Shown piece after piece: positions 13,860 to 23,165 of a DNA stretch of 64,000 bases. The position numbers and the translations under genes are program-made. This stretch comes from Hyphomonas sp. GTDB taxonomy: Bacteria > Pseudomonadota > Alphaproteobacteria > Caulobacterales > Hyphomonadaceae. Position 1 is the first letter of the stretch; the number at the start of each line of letters is the position of its first letter. The stretch is from the NCBI RefSeq assembly GCF_013823385.1, contig NZ_PNMA01000017.1, positions 1 to 64,000 of the forward strand, read 5' to 3'. The notes below the pieces were generated by a model. The model saw only the letters and a list, made by a program, of their open reading frames with translations. It was not told where the DNA came from and did not search any database.

Positions 13860-14753
13860 ATGATGAACGCACAAATGGCGAAACAGGTCGCCGAAAAGCC
13901 TGGCTTTATCGCGGCGCTCGATCAGTCGGGCGGCTCGACTCCGAAAGCCCTGCGCCTCTATGGCATCCAGGAAAGCGCCTATAACAATGATGAGGAAATG
14001 TACGCCCTCATCCACCAGATGCGCGCCCGGATCATCAAATCCCCCGCCTTCACCGGCGAGAAGGTCGTTGGCGCCATCCTGTTCGAGCGCACCATGGAGG
14101 GCGAGATCGACGGCATTCCGACCGCAGAATATCTCTGGACGAAGCGTCAGGTCGTTCCCTTCCTGAAGGTCGACAAGGGCCTCGCCGACGAGAAAGACGG
14201 CGTGCAGCTGATGAAGCCGATGCCGGAGCTGGACACCCTGCTCGAACGCGCTGTTGCCAAGGGCATCTTCGGAACCAAGATGCGCTCGGTCATCAATGCC
14301 GCCAATGCAGAAGGAATCGCTGCCGTCGTTGCCCAGCAGTTTGATGTCGGCCGCCAGATCCTCGGCCACGGCCTGATGCCGATTATTGAGCCGGAAGTGA
14401 CCATCACCATCGCCGACAAGGCAGAGGCTGAAGAGATCCTGCTGGCCGAGATCCTGAAACAGCTCGACGCCCTGGGTCATGACAAGCAGGTCATGCTGAA
14501 ACTGTCGCTGCCGGAGAAAGCCAACCTCTACAAGCCGCTGGTCGACCATCCCCGCGTGATGCGCGTTGTGGCCCTGTCGGGCGGCTACAGCCGCGAGGAA
14601 GCCAACCGCCGACTTTCGGAAAATACCGGCATCATCGCCTCCTTCTCCCGCGCGCTGACCGAAGGCCTTTCGGCCCAGCAGGCAGACGGCGATTTCGACG
14701 CCGTGCTCGGGGAAACGATCGACTGCATCTGCGAAGCCTCCAAGGCAGGCTGA
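13860..14753 (+). CDS. fructose-bisphosphate aldolase class I
   Basis: [24 protein letters not shown]; start trimmed to MMNAQMAKQ. Confidence 0.95.
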   Translation: MMNAQMAKQVAEKPGFIAALDQSGGSTPKALRLYGIQESAYNNDEEMYALIHQMRARIIKSPAFTGEKVVGAILFERTMEGEIDGIPTAEYLWTKRQVVPFLKVDKGLADEKDGVQLMKPMPELDTLLERAVAKGIFGTKMRSVINAANAEGIAAVVAQQFDVGRQILGHGLMPIIEPEVTITIADKAEAEEILLAEILKQLDALGHDKQVMLKLSLPEKANLYKPLVDHPRVMRVVALSGGYSREEANRRLSENTGIIASFSRALTEGLSAQQADGDFDAVLGETIDCICEASKAG

Positions 14754-14805
14754 CCGCTTGCCGCAGGGCTCGGCCCTTGAGGCGGGCGCAACTGCCCCCA
14801 TTTCA

Positions 14806-14836
14806 GGAAGCGCAGCAGGCCCCTGCTGCGCTTTCT
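14806..14836 (+). terminator. putative rho-independent terminator after fba
   Basis: aagcgcagcaggcccctgctgcgcttt then ctt. Confidence 0.6.
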
Positions 14837-14857
14837 TGTTTCTGGAGGACTGACGCC

Positions 14858-15157
14858 GTGAAATGCCCCGTCGACAATGAAACCCTCGTGATTGCGGAGC
14901 GCTCCGGCGTCGAGATCGACTATTGTCCCAAATGCCGGGGCGTGTGGCTGGACCGGGGCGAACTCGACAAGATCATCGACCGCGCCGCCACCGTCATCCC
15001 CGCCCCTTCGGCGCCGCACCCCGAAGCCCACCGCCCGGAACATTTCCGCGACGAAGATCGCTTCCGCAGCCGCGATGATGATGATGACGACTGGAAATAC
15101 CGGAAGGGCAAACGCTACAAGCGCGAAAGCTTCCTGAGCGACCTGTTCGACTTCTGA
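14858..15157 (+). CDS. zinc-ribbon (zf-TFIIB) domain protein
   Basis: MKCPVDNETL...DYCPKCRGVWLDRGELDKII; GTG start. Confidence 0.85.
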   Translation: MKCPVDNETLVIAERSGVEIDYCPKCRGVWLDRGELDKIIDRAATVIPAPSAPHPEAHRPEHFRDEDRFRSRDDDDDDWKYRKGKRYKRESFLSDLFDF

Positions 15158-15170
15158 GGACACCAGACCC

Positions 15171-15401
15171 ATGCTGGAAATGCGCCCGAACTGCGAATGC
15201 TGCGACCGTGATCTGCCCCCGGATGAACCCGGCGCCTTCATCTGCTCGTTCGAATGCACCTTCTGCGATGAATGCGCCGATGGCGATCTCGACGGGATCT
15301 GCCCCAATTGCCGGGGCGAGCTGGAACCCCGCCCGATGCGCCGGGGCGCCGCGCTGGCGAAAAATCCCGCCAGCACGAAACGCGTGCTGAAGAAGGGGTA
15401 G
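15171..15401 (+). CDS. DUF1272 domain-containing cysteine-rich protein
   Basis: MLEMRPNCECCDRDLPPDEPGAFICSFECTFCDECADG pattern. Confidence 0.88.
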   Translation: MLEMRPNCECCDRDLPPDEPGAFICSFECTFCDECADGDLDGICPNCRGELEPRPMRRGAALAKNPASTKRVLKKG

Positions 15402-15419
15402 CGTCCCCTTCCCCCCGTA

Positions 15420-15692
15420 TCAGCCTTTGGTGCCGGCCACGGGCGCGGCGGGCGAAAAGGGCGACTCCACGAATTTCAGCGCCAGCCGCCGTGCCAGTGG
15501 CGCGACGATCAGGATCGCCGGATAGGCCAGCATGAAGGCTAGGCCCCAGGAATGCATCCAGCGGCTGACGAAATCCGGCGGCAGGCCGACATTGATGGCC
15601 GTGATGGCGCCCGACATCAGGAAGCTCATGAAGAAGGCCATGAACAGGCCGAAGAGGGGCTGGAACAGGCGGACGGGCAGTTTCTTGGTCAT
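15420..15692 (-). CDS. DUF2798 family small membrane protein
   Basis: FMSFLMSGAITAINVGLPPDFVSRWMHSWGLAFMLAYPAIL pattern. Confidence 0.8.
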   Translation of the reverse strand: MTKKLPVRLFQPLFGLFMAFFMSFLMSGAITAINVGLPPDFVSRWMHSWGLAFMLAYPAILIVAPLARRLALKFVESPFSPAAPVAGTKG

Positions 15693-15804
15693 GGGGTCAG
15701 TATCCCGGAATAGAATAGTTCCATTTTGGAACTTATTACCATTGCTGCGCGAGGTCTACGCCTTCCGTTGACTTCCCGTGGCCGGGGCGCCAGAGGCTGC
15801 TGCC

Positions 15805-16473
15805 ATGTCTGACAAAGCCCCACCCCGCGCCCGCACACGCCTCTATCTGATCACACCGCCGCAGATCGGCGATGTTCAGGCCTTCGGAAAATCACTGGAG
15901 GACGCCCTCCGCGCCGGGGATGTGGCCTCGCTTCAGCTGCGCCTCAAGGGCCCGGACGGCATGGTAGATATGCAGGCCACGCGCGACGTTGGCCGCGCTG
16001 TCACTGCCATGGCGCAGGAAGCGGGCGTGGCCGTGCTGGTCAATGATTCCGCAGAGCTTGCCCGGGACCTCGGCGCCGACGGGGTACATGTCGGCTGGGA
16101 TGACATGCCGGTGAAGACCGCCCGCAACCTGCTGGGGCCGGACGCCATCATCGGCGCCACCGCCAAGAACTCCTATCACCGCGCCATGCAGGCCGGCGAG
16201 GACGGGGCCGATTACGTCGCCTTCGGGGCCTTCTACCCCACAACCACCAAGGAAGGCACGGTGCCCGCCGAGCTGGAGCTTCTGGAAGTCTGGCAGGCCG
16301 CCATGCTGATCCCCTGCGTCGCCATCGGCGGCATCAAGGTGTCCAACGCCGCCCCGCTGGTCACCGCCGGGGCGGACTTCCTCGCCGTTTCCAGCGGCAT
16401 CTGGGACCATGAAGAAGGCCCTGCCGCAGCGGTCAGGGCCTTCAACGCGATCTTCGACGAGCTGGCGCCCTGA
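15805..16473 (+). CDS. thiE: thiamine phosphate synthase
   Basis: TIM-barrel ThiE pattern: VNDSAELARDLGADGVHVGWDD, YVAFGAFYPTTTK, AIGGIK. Confidence 0.88.
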   Translation: MSDKAPPRARTRLYLITPPQIGDVQAFGKSLEDALRAGDVASLQLRLKGPDGMVDMQATRDVGRAVTAMAQEAGVAVLVNDSAELARDLGADGVHVGWDDMPVKTARNLLGPDAIIGATAKNSYHRAMQAGEDGADYVAFGAFYPTTTKEGTVPAELELLEVWQAAMLIPCVAIGGIKVSNAAPLVTAGADFLAVSSGIWDHEEGPAAAVRAFNAIFDELAP

Positions 16474-16785
16474 TCAGACGGCCGGCGGCACCACCGGCGG
16501 GACGCCCTTGGCGGTCTTGATGTCCCGCAGGTCATCGGCCATGCGGAACAGCAGCATGTACATCTCGCAGATGAAGCGCCAGAACAGCAGGCCCAGGGCC
16601 GCCCCGATCAGCGATCCGATCACCATGCCGATGCCGCCGAAAAAGCTGAAGCTCACCATGGTGCCAAGCCCCGACAGAACGCCGGCAATCAGGCCCAGGG
16701 CGATACCGATCAGCCCCAGATAGTAGAGGATGGTGATCAGCCGGGTGCCGATCAGCTTGTCGAATGACAGGAATTGAGTGAGCAT
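16474..16785 (-). CDS. DUF4282-like small membrane protein
   Basis: FLSFDKLIGTRLITILYYLGLIGI ... RFICEMYMLLFRMADDLRDIK. Confidence 0.75.
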   Translation of the reverse strand: MLTQFLSFDKLIGTRLITILYYLGLIGIALGLIAGVLSGLGTMVSFSFFGGIGMVIGSLIGAALGLLFWRFICEMYMLLFRMADDLRDIKTAKGVPPVVPPAV

Positions 16786-16954
16786 GTCTTCAGCCCTCCT
16801 TTGCTCATGAGAGGCCACAGTGCCGGGAGTTGACGCTTACGGCAACCACCTTGAGCCCCCGAGGGCCCGTTAACACTCCGGCGCCTTGACCCTGAGCGAT
16901 CAAAGGCTTACGCCCCCCGTTTCCGCCAGAAATGCGCCTAGACGAGACGTTCCC

Positions 16955-17776
16955 ATGTCGAAACCCTCTCCCGTTGGAGCCGTGATGATCGCCGCCGCCC
17001 TCGCTGCAGGCCGCAGCCTGGCGCGCGATTTCGGCGAGGTTGAAAACCTGCAGGTCTCCCGCAAGGGCCCGGCCGACTTCGTCACCAGCGCCGACATGCG
17101 CGCCGAAGAGATCATCTATACCAGCCTCACCAAGGCCCGCCCCGGCTATGGCTTCCTGATGGAAGAGCGCGGTATCGTCGAAGGCACCGACAAGTCGAAC
17201 AAGTTCATCGTCGACCCCCTGGATGGCACGCTGAATTTCATGCACGGCCAGCCCCATTACGCCGTCTCCATCGGCCTGGAGCGCGATGGCAGGCCGTTTG
17301 CCGGCGTCGTGTTCGATGTCGCCAAGAACGAGATCTTCTGGGCCGAAGTCGGCCGTGGCTGCTGGCTGGAACAGCGCAAGCTGCGCGTGGCCGCCCGCAA
17401 GAAGCTCGGCGAAGCGGTTGTCGCCACCGGCACGCCCTGGATGGGCAAGAGCGAGGAAAGCCACATCACCTTCGCCCGTGAAATGGCCGCCATGACGCCC
17501 GTCACCGCCGGCATCCGCCGCTATGGCTCGGCCGCGCTCGACCTCGCCTGGGTCGCCGCGGGCCGGTTTGACGCCTTCTGGGAACGCGGCCTGAAGCCCT
17601 GGGACATCGCCGCCGGCATCGTCCTGGTGCGCGAAGCAGGCGGCATCGTCGAGGAAATCGAAGGCGGCGATGTGATGAAAACCGGCAACATCCTCGCCGG
17701 TAATGAAGACATCGTGCCCGGCGTGAGGGAACAGCTGCGCCATGCCGGCTCCTTCGGCAAGGCTGCCAAGGTCTGA
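16955..17776 (+). CDS. inositol monophosphatase family protein
   Basis: FIVDPLDGTLNFMHG, WDIAAGIVLVREAGG; start trimmed to MSKPSPVGAV. Confidence 0.95.
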   Translation: MSKPSPVGAVMIAAALAAGRSLARDFGEVENLQVSRKGPADFVTSADMRAEEIIYTSLTKARPGYGFLMEERGIVEGTDKSNKFIVDPLDGTLNFMHGQPHYAVSIGLERDGRPFAGVVFDVAKNEIFWAEVGRGCWLEQRKLRVAARKKLGEAVVATGTPWMGKSEESHITFAREMAAMTPVTAGIRRYGSAALDLAWVAAGRFDAFWERGLKPWDIAAGIVLVREAGGIVEEIEGGDVMKTGNILAGNEDIVPGVREQLRHAGSFGKAAKV

Positions 17777-17884
17777 TTTTCCGGGCGCTGGCCCAAGGAA
17801 TTTGCACGGATACTGCCGGTTAAATTAACGTGACGCCCGCGTCACCTATTTCATTCTACGCAAAATCGCGTAGTCTCCGGCCCC

Positions 17885-19384
17885 ATGACCCAGCTCGACA
17901 CAGACATCCTCATCATCGGCGCCGGCCTCTCCGGCATTGGCGCTGCCGTGCATCTCACCAAGCGCAGCCCCGGCAAGCGCTACCGCATCTATGAGGCGCG
18001 AGACGCCATCGGCGGCACCTGGGACCTCTTCCGCTATCCCGGCATCCGCTCGGATTCGGACATGCACACGCTGGGCTATAATTTCAAACCCTGGACCGAG
18101 GCCAAGGCCATCGCCGACGGCCCCTCCATCCGCAAATACGTGAACGACACCGCCGATGAATACGGCGTCCGCAAGAACATCTCCTTCAACACGAAAATCG
18201 TCGCCGCCAACTGGTCGAGCGCCGATCAGGCCTGGACCGTCACCAGCGAAAACGTGAAAACCGGCGCGCAGGAAAAGACCACCTGCCGCTTCCTGTTCAT
18301 GTGCGGCGGATACTACCGTTATGACGAGGGCTACCGCCCCGAATTCCCGAACGAAGCTGCCTTCCGGGGACAGATCATCCATCCCCAGCACTGGCCCGAA
18401 GACCTCGACTATTCGGGCAAGAAGGTCGTCGTCATCGGCTCTGGCGCCACCGCCATGACGCTGGTGCCCTCGATGGCGGAGAAGGCTGGCCATGTCACCA
18501 TGCTGCAACGCTCGCCGACCTATGTGGTTTCCCGCCCGGCCGTCGATGGCCTCGCCAATTTCCTGCGCAAGATCCTGCCCGATCAGTGGGCCTATAATCT
18601 CATCCGCTGGCGGAACGTGGCCTTTCAGCAATTCTTCTTCCGCAAGACCCGGTCAGACCCGGCCGCAGCCCGCGAACGTCTGCTCAAGATGGTGCGCGAG
18701 GAACTCGGGCCCGATTATGACGTCGATAAACACTTCAACCCGGCCTATAATCCCTGGGAGCAACGCCTCTGCCTTGTTCCGGACTCTGACCTGTTCAACG
18801 CCCTGAAATCCGGCAAGGCCAGCATCGAGACCGACCATATCGAGCGCTTCACGGAAAAAGGAATCCTGCTGAAATCGGGCAAGGAGCTGGAAGCCGACAT
18901 CATCGTCACCGCCACCGGCCTCAACCTTGTCTTCATGAACGGGGTGGAAGTCTCGCTCGACGGGGCCAAGGTCGATCCCGGCCGCCTGCTCAACTATAAG
19001 GGCGTGATGCTGTCGAACGTGCCAAACCTTGCGGTCACCTTCGGCTACACCAACGCCTCCTGGACGCTGAAAGCAGACCTGACCAGCGAATATGTCAGCC
19101 GCCTGATCAATCTGATGGACGAAAAGGGCGCCACCTCGGCCATGCCCTATCTCGCCGCCTTCCCGAACGAGACCGAGCCATTCGTCGACTTCTCCTCAGG
19201 CTATTTCCAGCGCGTCATGGACCAGTTCCCCCGCCAGCACACAGAGGCACCCTGGAAGCTCAACCAGAACTATTTCGTGGACCGCAAGAACCTCCGCGAG
19301 CTGCCCATCGAAGACGGCGTCATGCAGTTCCACATCCCCGCAAAGGCCGCCCCGGCAAAACCCGCCCTGCAAGCGGCGGAGTAA
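17885..19384 (+). CDS. flavin-containing monooxygenase (Baeyer-Villiger type)
   Basis: GAGLSGIGAAVHL, GGTWDLFRYPGIRSDSDMHTLGY, second Rossmann VVVIGSGATAMTLVP. Confidence 0.95.
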   Translation: MTQLDTDILIIGAGLSGIGAAVHLTKRSPGKRYRIYEARDAIGGTWDLFRYPGIRSDSDMHTLGYNFKPWTEAKAIADGPSIRKYVNDTADEYGVRKNISFNTKIVAANWSSADQAWTVTSENVKTGAQEKTTCRFLFMCGGYYRYDEGYRPEFPNEAAFRGQIIHPQHWPEDLDYSGKKVVVIGSGATAMTLVPSMAEKAGHVTMLQRSPTYVVSRPAVDGLANFLRKILPDQWAYNLIRWRNVAFQQFFFRKTRSDPAAARERLLKMVREELGPDYDVDKHFNPAYNPWEQRLCLVPDSDLFNALKSGKASIETDHIERFTEKGILLKSGKELEADIIVTATGLNLVFMNGVEVSLDGAKVDPGRLLNYKGVMLSNVPNLAVTFGYTNASWTLKADLTSEYVSRLINLMDEKGATSAMPYLAAFPNETEPFVDFSSGYFQRVMDQFPRQHTEAPWKLNQNYFVDRKNLRELPIEDGVMQFHIPAKAAPAKPALQAAE

Positions 19385-19446
19385 GCGCGATCCGTAGGGT
19401 GCATTAAGCGCAGCGCAATGCACCGCCATCGCTGCGTTTGCCACTT

Positions 19447-19520
19447 CCCCCTCCGCCCTCCGGGCACCTCCCCTGCGAAGCGGGGGAGGTAGATTGCGCT
19501 TGGCGCAAGACGGAGGGGGG
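19447..19520. repeat. palindromic repeat, family B copy 1 (ccccctccg...cggaggggg ends)
   Basis: cctcccctgcgaagcgggggaggtagattgcgcttggcgcaagacggaggggg; inverted copy at 20303-20357. Confidence 0.75.
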
Positions 19521-19560
19521 ATAAATCCAGCCCTATCCTCCCTCCGTGCACCGCTCGCCC

Positions 19561-19666
19561 CGTCATCCCGGAATTTGCGAAGCAAATATCCGGGACCCAG
19601 AAAGCCCAGCAAAACAAAGCTCTATCTGGATCCCGGTCTTTGCCTCCGGCAAAACCGGGAAGACGG
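19561..19666. repeat. composite palindromic repeat, family C
   Basis: cccggaatttgcgaagcaaatatccggg (19567-19594) and tcccggtctttgcctccggcaaaaccggga (19631-19660), outer cgtc/gacg. Confidence 0.7.
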
Positions 19667-19725
19667 CCGAGAAGTTTTTTGGGAAACTTATCCAACCGGG
19701 TCCTCAACGCCCCCATCCTCCGCGC

Positions 19726-20301
19726 ATGGACATCACCGCGCCCCGCCCGGAACTCTGGACCCGCATCGCTGCCCTGCTCGGCGCGTTGCGGACCCTGCTG
19801 CGCGAGGCGGTGCCGGAACACTTCCACAAGATCGCTGCGGACGCCCGCGCCCAGCTCATCGCCGCCACCGCCCTGGTGCGCCGCTACATCCATGTGCTCG
19901 CCGCTGACATCATCCTCCCCGAACGCGCCGTTGGCGTTTCCCCGAAAAACTACAACGAAACTCCAAGGACAAACAAGGCGCGCCGCGAAGCCCTCTTCCG
20001 TCTCATCGAAGAAACGCGCCTCGCTCGCACCGCCTCAAAGTCAGACGGCGCAGACACCCCCTTCGTGCAATGGGCGCTGATGATGGAGGCCGCCCGGCGC
20101 CTCGCGCTCGTGCTCAACCATCCGGAAAGACACGCCCTGCGCCTCGCCCGGATGCTCCGCAGGCGGAAGGGCCGCGTCCTGAAGGATCTGCCCGTCCCCG
20201 GCCACATCATCCGCCGCCTGCCACCCTGGACCGATGCGCTGCTGCTCCGCCTGGATGAAGAAGCCCGGCCGCAGGATTGGGCCGGGATCAACAGCGGCTA
20301 G
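19726..20301 (+). CDS. hypothetical protein
   Basis: ATG 19726 in a long open frame with GC-biased third positions; no motif recognised. Confidence 0.7.
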   Translation: MDITAPRPELWTRIAALLGALRTLLREAVPEHFHKIAADARAQLIAATALVRRYIHVLAADIILPERAVGVSPKNYNETPRTNKARREALFRLIEETRLARTASKSDGADTPFVQWALMMEAARRLALVLNHPERHALRLARMLRRRKGRVLKDLPVPGHIIRRLPPWTDALLLRLDEEARPQDWAGINSG

Positions 20302-20302
20302 G

Positions 20303-20357
20303 CCCCCTCCGTCTTGCGCTGCGCGCAATCCACCTCCCCCGCTTCGCAGGGGAGGAT
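20303..20357. repeat. palindromic repeat, family B copy 2 (inverted relative to copy 1)
   Basis: ccccctccgtcttgcgctgcgcgcaatccacctcccccgcttcgcaggggagg, reverse complement matches 19467-19520. Confidence 0.75.
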
Positions 20358-20390
20358 AAGAGCGCTGCATGTAAGGCACAAAGCGAACCC

Positions 20391-20509
20391 TCGTCACCCT
20401 CGATGGCCAAAGGCCATCTGAGGGCCCAGCTCCTGCCGGTGACGCAGGCGCAAGGGGAAGGGTAAGGAAATGGGCCCTCAGATGCGCTCGCGCGCATCGA
20501 GGATGACGA
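20391..20509. repeat. composite palindromic intergenic repeat, family A copy 2
   Basis: tcgtcaccctcgatggccaaaggccatctgaggg ... ccctcagatgcgctcgcgcgcatcgaggatgacga. Confidence 0.8.
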
Positions 20510-20592
20510 TGAATGGAGACCGCAAATGAAGCCCATAGCCCTTCCCGCCCCCTCAGATTAAACTCTCCCTCTCAACCCGAAGGAGGTTCCCG

Positions 20593-20760
20593 ATGTGGCT
20601 CTGGCTTTTATGGTGGTGTGTGGATGATCATCTCGCCGCGGCGCTGGAAACGCCCGGTCTCGGCAACCTGCCGATCTGGGTGCCGCTGATCCTGTCCCTC
20701 GCCTTTTCCTTCTCCCTTGACGGCGCCCTGAAGCGCGACCGGAAGAAGCTGCTGGGCTGA
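20593..20760 (+). CDS. small Trp-rich putative membrane protein (55 aa), below the supplied ORF-track cutoff
   Basis: ATG 20593 preceded by aaggagg; MWLWLLWWCVDDHLAAALETPGLGNLPIWVPLILSLAFSFSLDGALKRDRKKLLG*. Confidence 0.55.
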   Translation: MWLWLLWWCVDDHLAAALETPGLGNLPIWVPLILSLAFSFSLDGALKRDRKKLLG

Positions 20761-20764
20761 GCCT

Positions 20765-22597
20765 TCAGCGCTCCGTGAACTGAAGTTCCGCCAGCCGCGC
20801 ATAGAGCCCACCCTGCGCCACAAGGCTGTCATGGGTGCCCTCTTCGACGATCCGGCCATGCTCCATCACCAGGATACGGTCGGCCCGGCGAACGGTGGAC
20901 AGGCGGTGGGCGATCACGATCGTCGTGCGCCCTTCGGCGGCATTCTCGATCGCCCGGCGTACGGCCGCTTCGCTTTCGGAATCGAGCGCCGAGGTCGCCT
21001 CATCCAGCAGCAGCACCGGCGCATTGCGCACCAGTGCCCGGGCGAGCGCAATCCGCTGGCGCTGGCCGCCCGAAAGGCTGCGCCCCTTCTGCCCAAGCTC
21101 GGTCGCCAGGCCTTCCTTTTCATCGAGGAAGCCCATCGCTTCGGCCATCCGCGCGGCCTGCTCAAGGATCGCGTCATCGGCGCGCTCGTCGCCAAAGCGG
21201 ATATTGTCGGCGGCCGAGCCGGTGAACAGCGCGGCCTCTTGCGGCGCATAGGCGAAACACCGGCGCCAGTCATGCGGCTCGGCCTCCGTCGATGCCACGC
21301 CGTCCAGCCGGATTTGCCCCGCCTGCGGATCAAACAGGCGCAGCGCCAGCCGGAACACGGTCGTCTTCCCCGCCCCGCTTGGCCCCACCAGGGCAACAAA
21401 CTCCCCCGGCTTCACATCCAGCGAGAAGTCTTCCAGCGCCGCCACGCTCTCCTCGCCATAGCGGAACGACACCCTGTCAAAGGTCAGCGCGCCAGGCCCC
21501 TTGGCGGGCAGCGGCTTGGGATTGGCCGGGGCGGAAATCTCCGGCACTGCGCGCAGCACTTCGGCCGCCCGGTCCGCTGCGCCGGCTGCCCGCATCACCT
21601 CGCCATAGACTTCCGCCAGCATCCCGAAGCCCGATCCGGCATAAGCGGCATAAAGCACCATCGTGGCAAGATCGCCAAAGCTCATCTCGCCGCTCGCCAC
21701 CGCCCGCGCGCCCAGCCACAGAACGCCGGTAAAGCCGCCGAACAGCAGAACGGAAACCAGCACGATCATGATCGCCCGCGCGCCCGTCCGGCGCATCGCG
21801 GCGGCAAAGGTTGCCTCCACTGCGCGCTCAAAGGCCGAAAGCTGGCCCGCCTCGCGGCCATAGGCCTGGACAAGCTCGATGGAGTCGAGCGTCTCGGCCG
21901 CTTCTGCGCCCGCGTCCGCCAGGCGCGACTGAGCCTGGTTGGACATCTTCCGGATCGTCCGCCCGATGATCATCACCGGCAGGATCGCCACCGGCAACAT
22001 CGCCAGCAGCGTCAGTCCCAGCTGCCAGTTCACCGCCAGCATCAGCGCCAGCGCGCCGGTGGTTGTCATCAGCGTTCGCGCCGCCAGTGAGGCCGACGAT
22101 CCGAGGAACGTCTCCAGGAGCGTGATGTCCGCCGTCAGCCGGGAGACGGCTTCGCCCGAGCGCATCTTGGCGTGATAGGCAGGCGAGAGCTTCAGGAGAT
22201 GGGCATAAATGTCCCGGCGCAGGTCAGCGGCAATCCGTTCGCCGAAGCGGGCAACAAAATAGAAGCGGATCGCGCCCAGGATGCCCGAGCCGACGGCGGC
22301 CGCAAACACCCAGAGGAAGGCCTGATCGATCAGCGCCTTGAGCAGCGCCGGGTCCTGCCCTGCCCGCTGCCCGGCATCGGCTGCCCGGCCGAGCAGCATG
22401 GGGATCGCCAGGCTGAGCACGGCCGCGGCCACCAGGAAGACCAGGGCCACGGTAACCGTGATCCAGTGCCGCCGGGCATAGGGCCATAGCAGCGCCAGCG
22501 GCTTCAGGCTGCGTCCGCGCGGACGGGCAATGGCTTCCCCGCCTTCAGGCAGGGTTGTGCGGCGATCATCCACGATACTGGGGCTGGAATCGGCCAT
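20765..22597 (-). CDS. ABC transporter transmembrane/ATP-binding fusion (MsbA-like exporter)
   Basis: TM domain then GPSGAGKTTVF, LSGGQRQRIALARAL, VLLLDEATSALD; start trimmed to MADSSPS. Confidence 0.95.
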   Translation of the reverse strand: MADSSPSIVDDRRTTLPEGGEAIARPRGRSLKPLALLWPYARRHWITVTVALVFLVAAAVLSLAIPMLLGRAADAGQRAGQDPALLKALIDQAFLWVFAAAVGSGILGAIRFYFVARFGERIAADLRRDIYAHLLKLSPAYHAKMRSGEAVSRLTADITLLETFLGSSASLAARTLMTTTGALALMLAVNWQLGLTLLAMLPVAILPVMIIGRTIRKMSNQAQSRLADAGAEAAETLDSIELVQAYGREAGQLSAFERAVEATFAAAMRRTGARAIMIVLVSVLLFGGFTGVLWLGARAVASGEMSFGDLATMVLYAAYAGSGFGMLAEVYGEVMRAAGAADRAAEVLRAVPEISAPANPKPLPAKGPGALTFDRVSFRYGEESVAALEDFSLDVKPGEFVALVGPSGAGKTTVFRLALRLFDPQAGQIRLDGVASTEAEPHDWRRCFAYAPQEAALFTGSAADNIRFGDERADDAILEQAARMAEAMGFLDEKEGLATELGQKGRSLSGGQRQRIALARALVRNAPVLLLDEATSALDSESEAAVRRAIENAAEGRTTIVIAHRLSTVRRADRILVMEHGRIVEEGTHDSLVAQGGLYARLAELQFTER

Positions 22598-22769
22598 CGG
22601 CCTGTCGTTTCTCCCTTTCGGACCGGCGGGCGCCGAATCCCTGTCAGCGCCTCTTGCGGGCGCCAAGCCTTTCCCTTATACGGCCCACTTCTAATTCCGG
22701 CTGAGACATGCCAGCGCACCCAGCTGCGTCAACCCGTTGCGAACCGTTTATGAGAGAGAGGCCCAGGCC

Positions 22770-22988
22770 ATGAAAAAAGAAGGGCATCCCGACTATCACT
22801 TCATCACCGTGGTGATGACAGATGGCACCGAGTACCAGACCCGTTCCACCTGGGGCAAAGAGGGTGACCGCATGGTGCTCGACATCGACCCGAAAGTGCA
22901 CCCGGCCTGGACCGGCGGCGAGGGCAAGTCCCTGGACCGCGGCGGCCGCGTTTCGCGCTTCAAGGACAAGTTCAAAGGCTTCGTGTAA
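22770..22988 (+). CDS. rpmE: 50S ribosomal protein L31
   Basis: [33 protein letters not shown]...[13 protein letters not shown]. Confidence 0.97.
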   Translation: MKKEGHPDYHFITVVMTDGTEYQTRSTWGKEGDRMVLDIDPKVHPAWTGGEGKSLDRGGRVSRFKDKFKGFV

Positions 22989-23020
22989 GGCTTTCTGCTT
23001 CTACGCGATGTGTAGCGTGA

Positions 23021-23051
23021 AAAACCCCGGCCTTCTGGCCGGGGTTTTTTC
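23021..23051 (+). terminator. rho-independent terminator after rpmE
   Basis: aaaaccccggccttctggccggggttttttc. Confidence 0.9.
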
Positions 23052-23165
23052 TTTGCCCCGAAGAAATCACGATTCTTCCGGAAGTTGACATGGCCGCGCC
23101 CTCGCAATGACCCGCTCACTCCGGATGGAAGAGGCTCACTCCTCTTTCTCATCTGGATATGTCTC

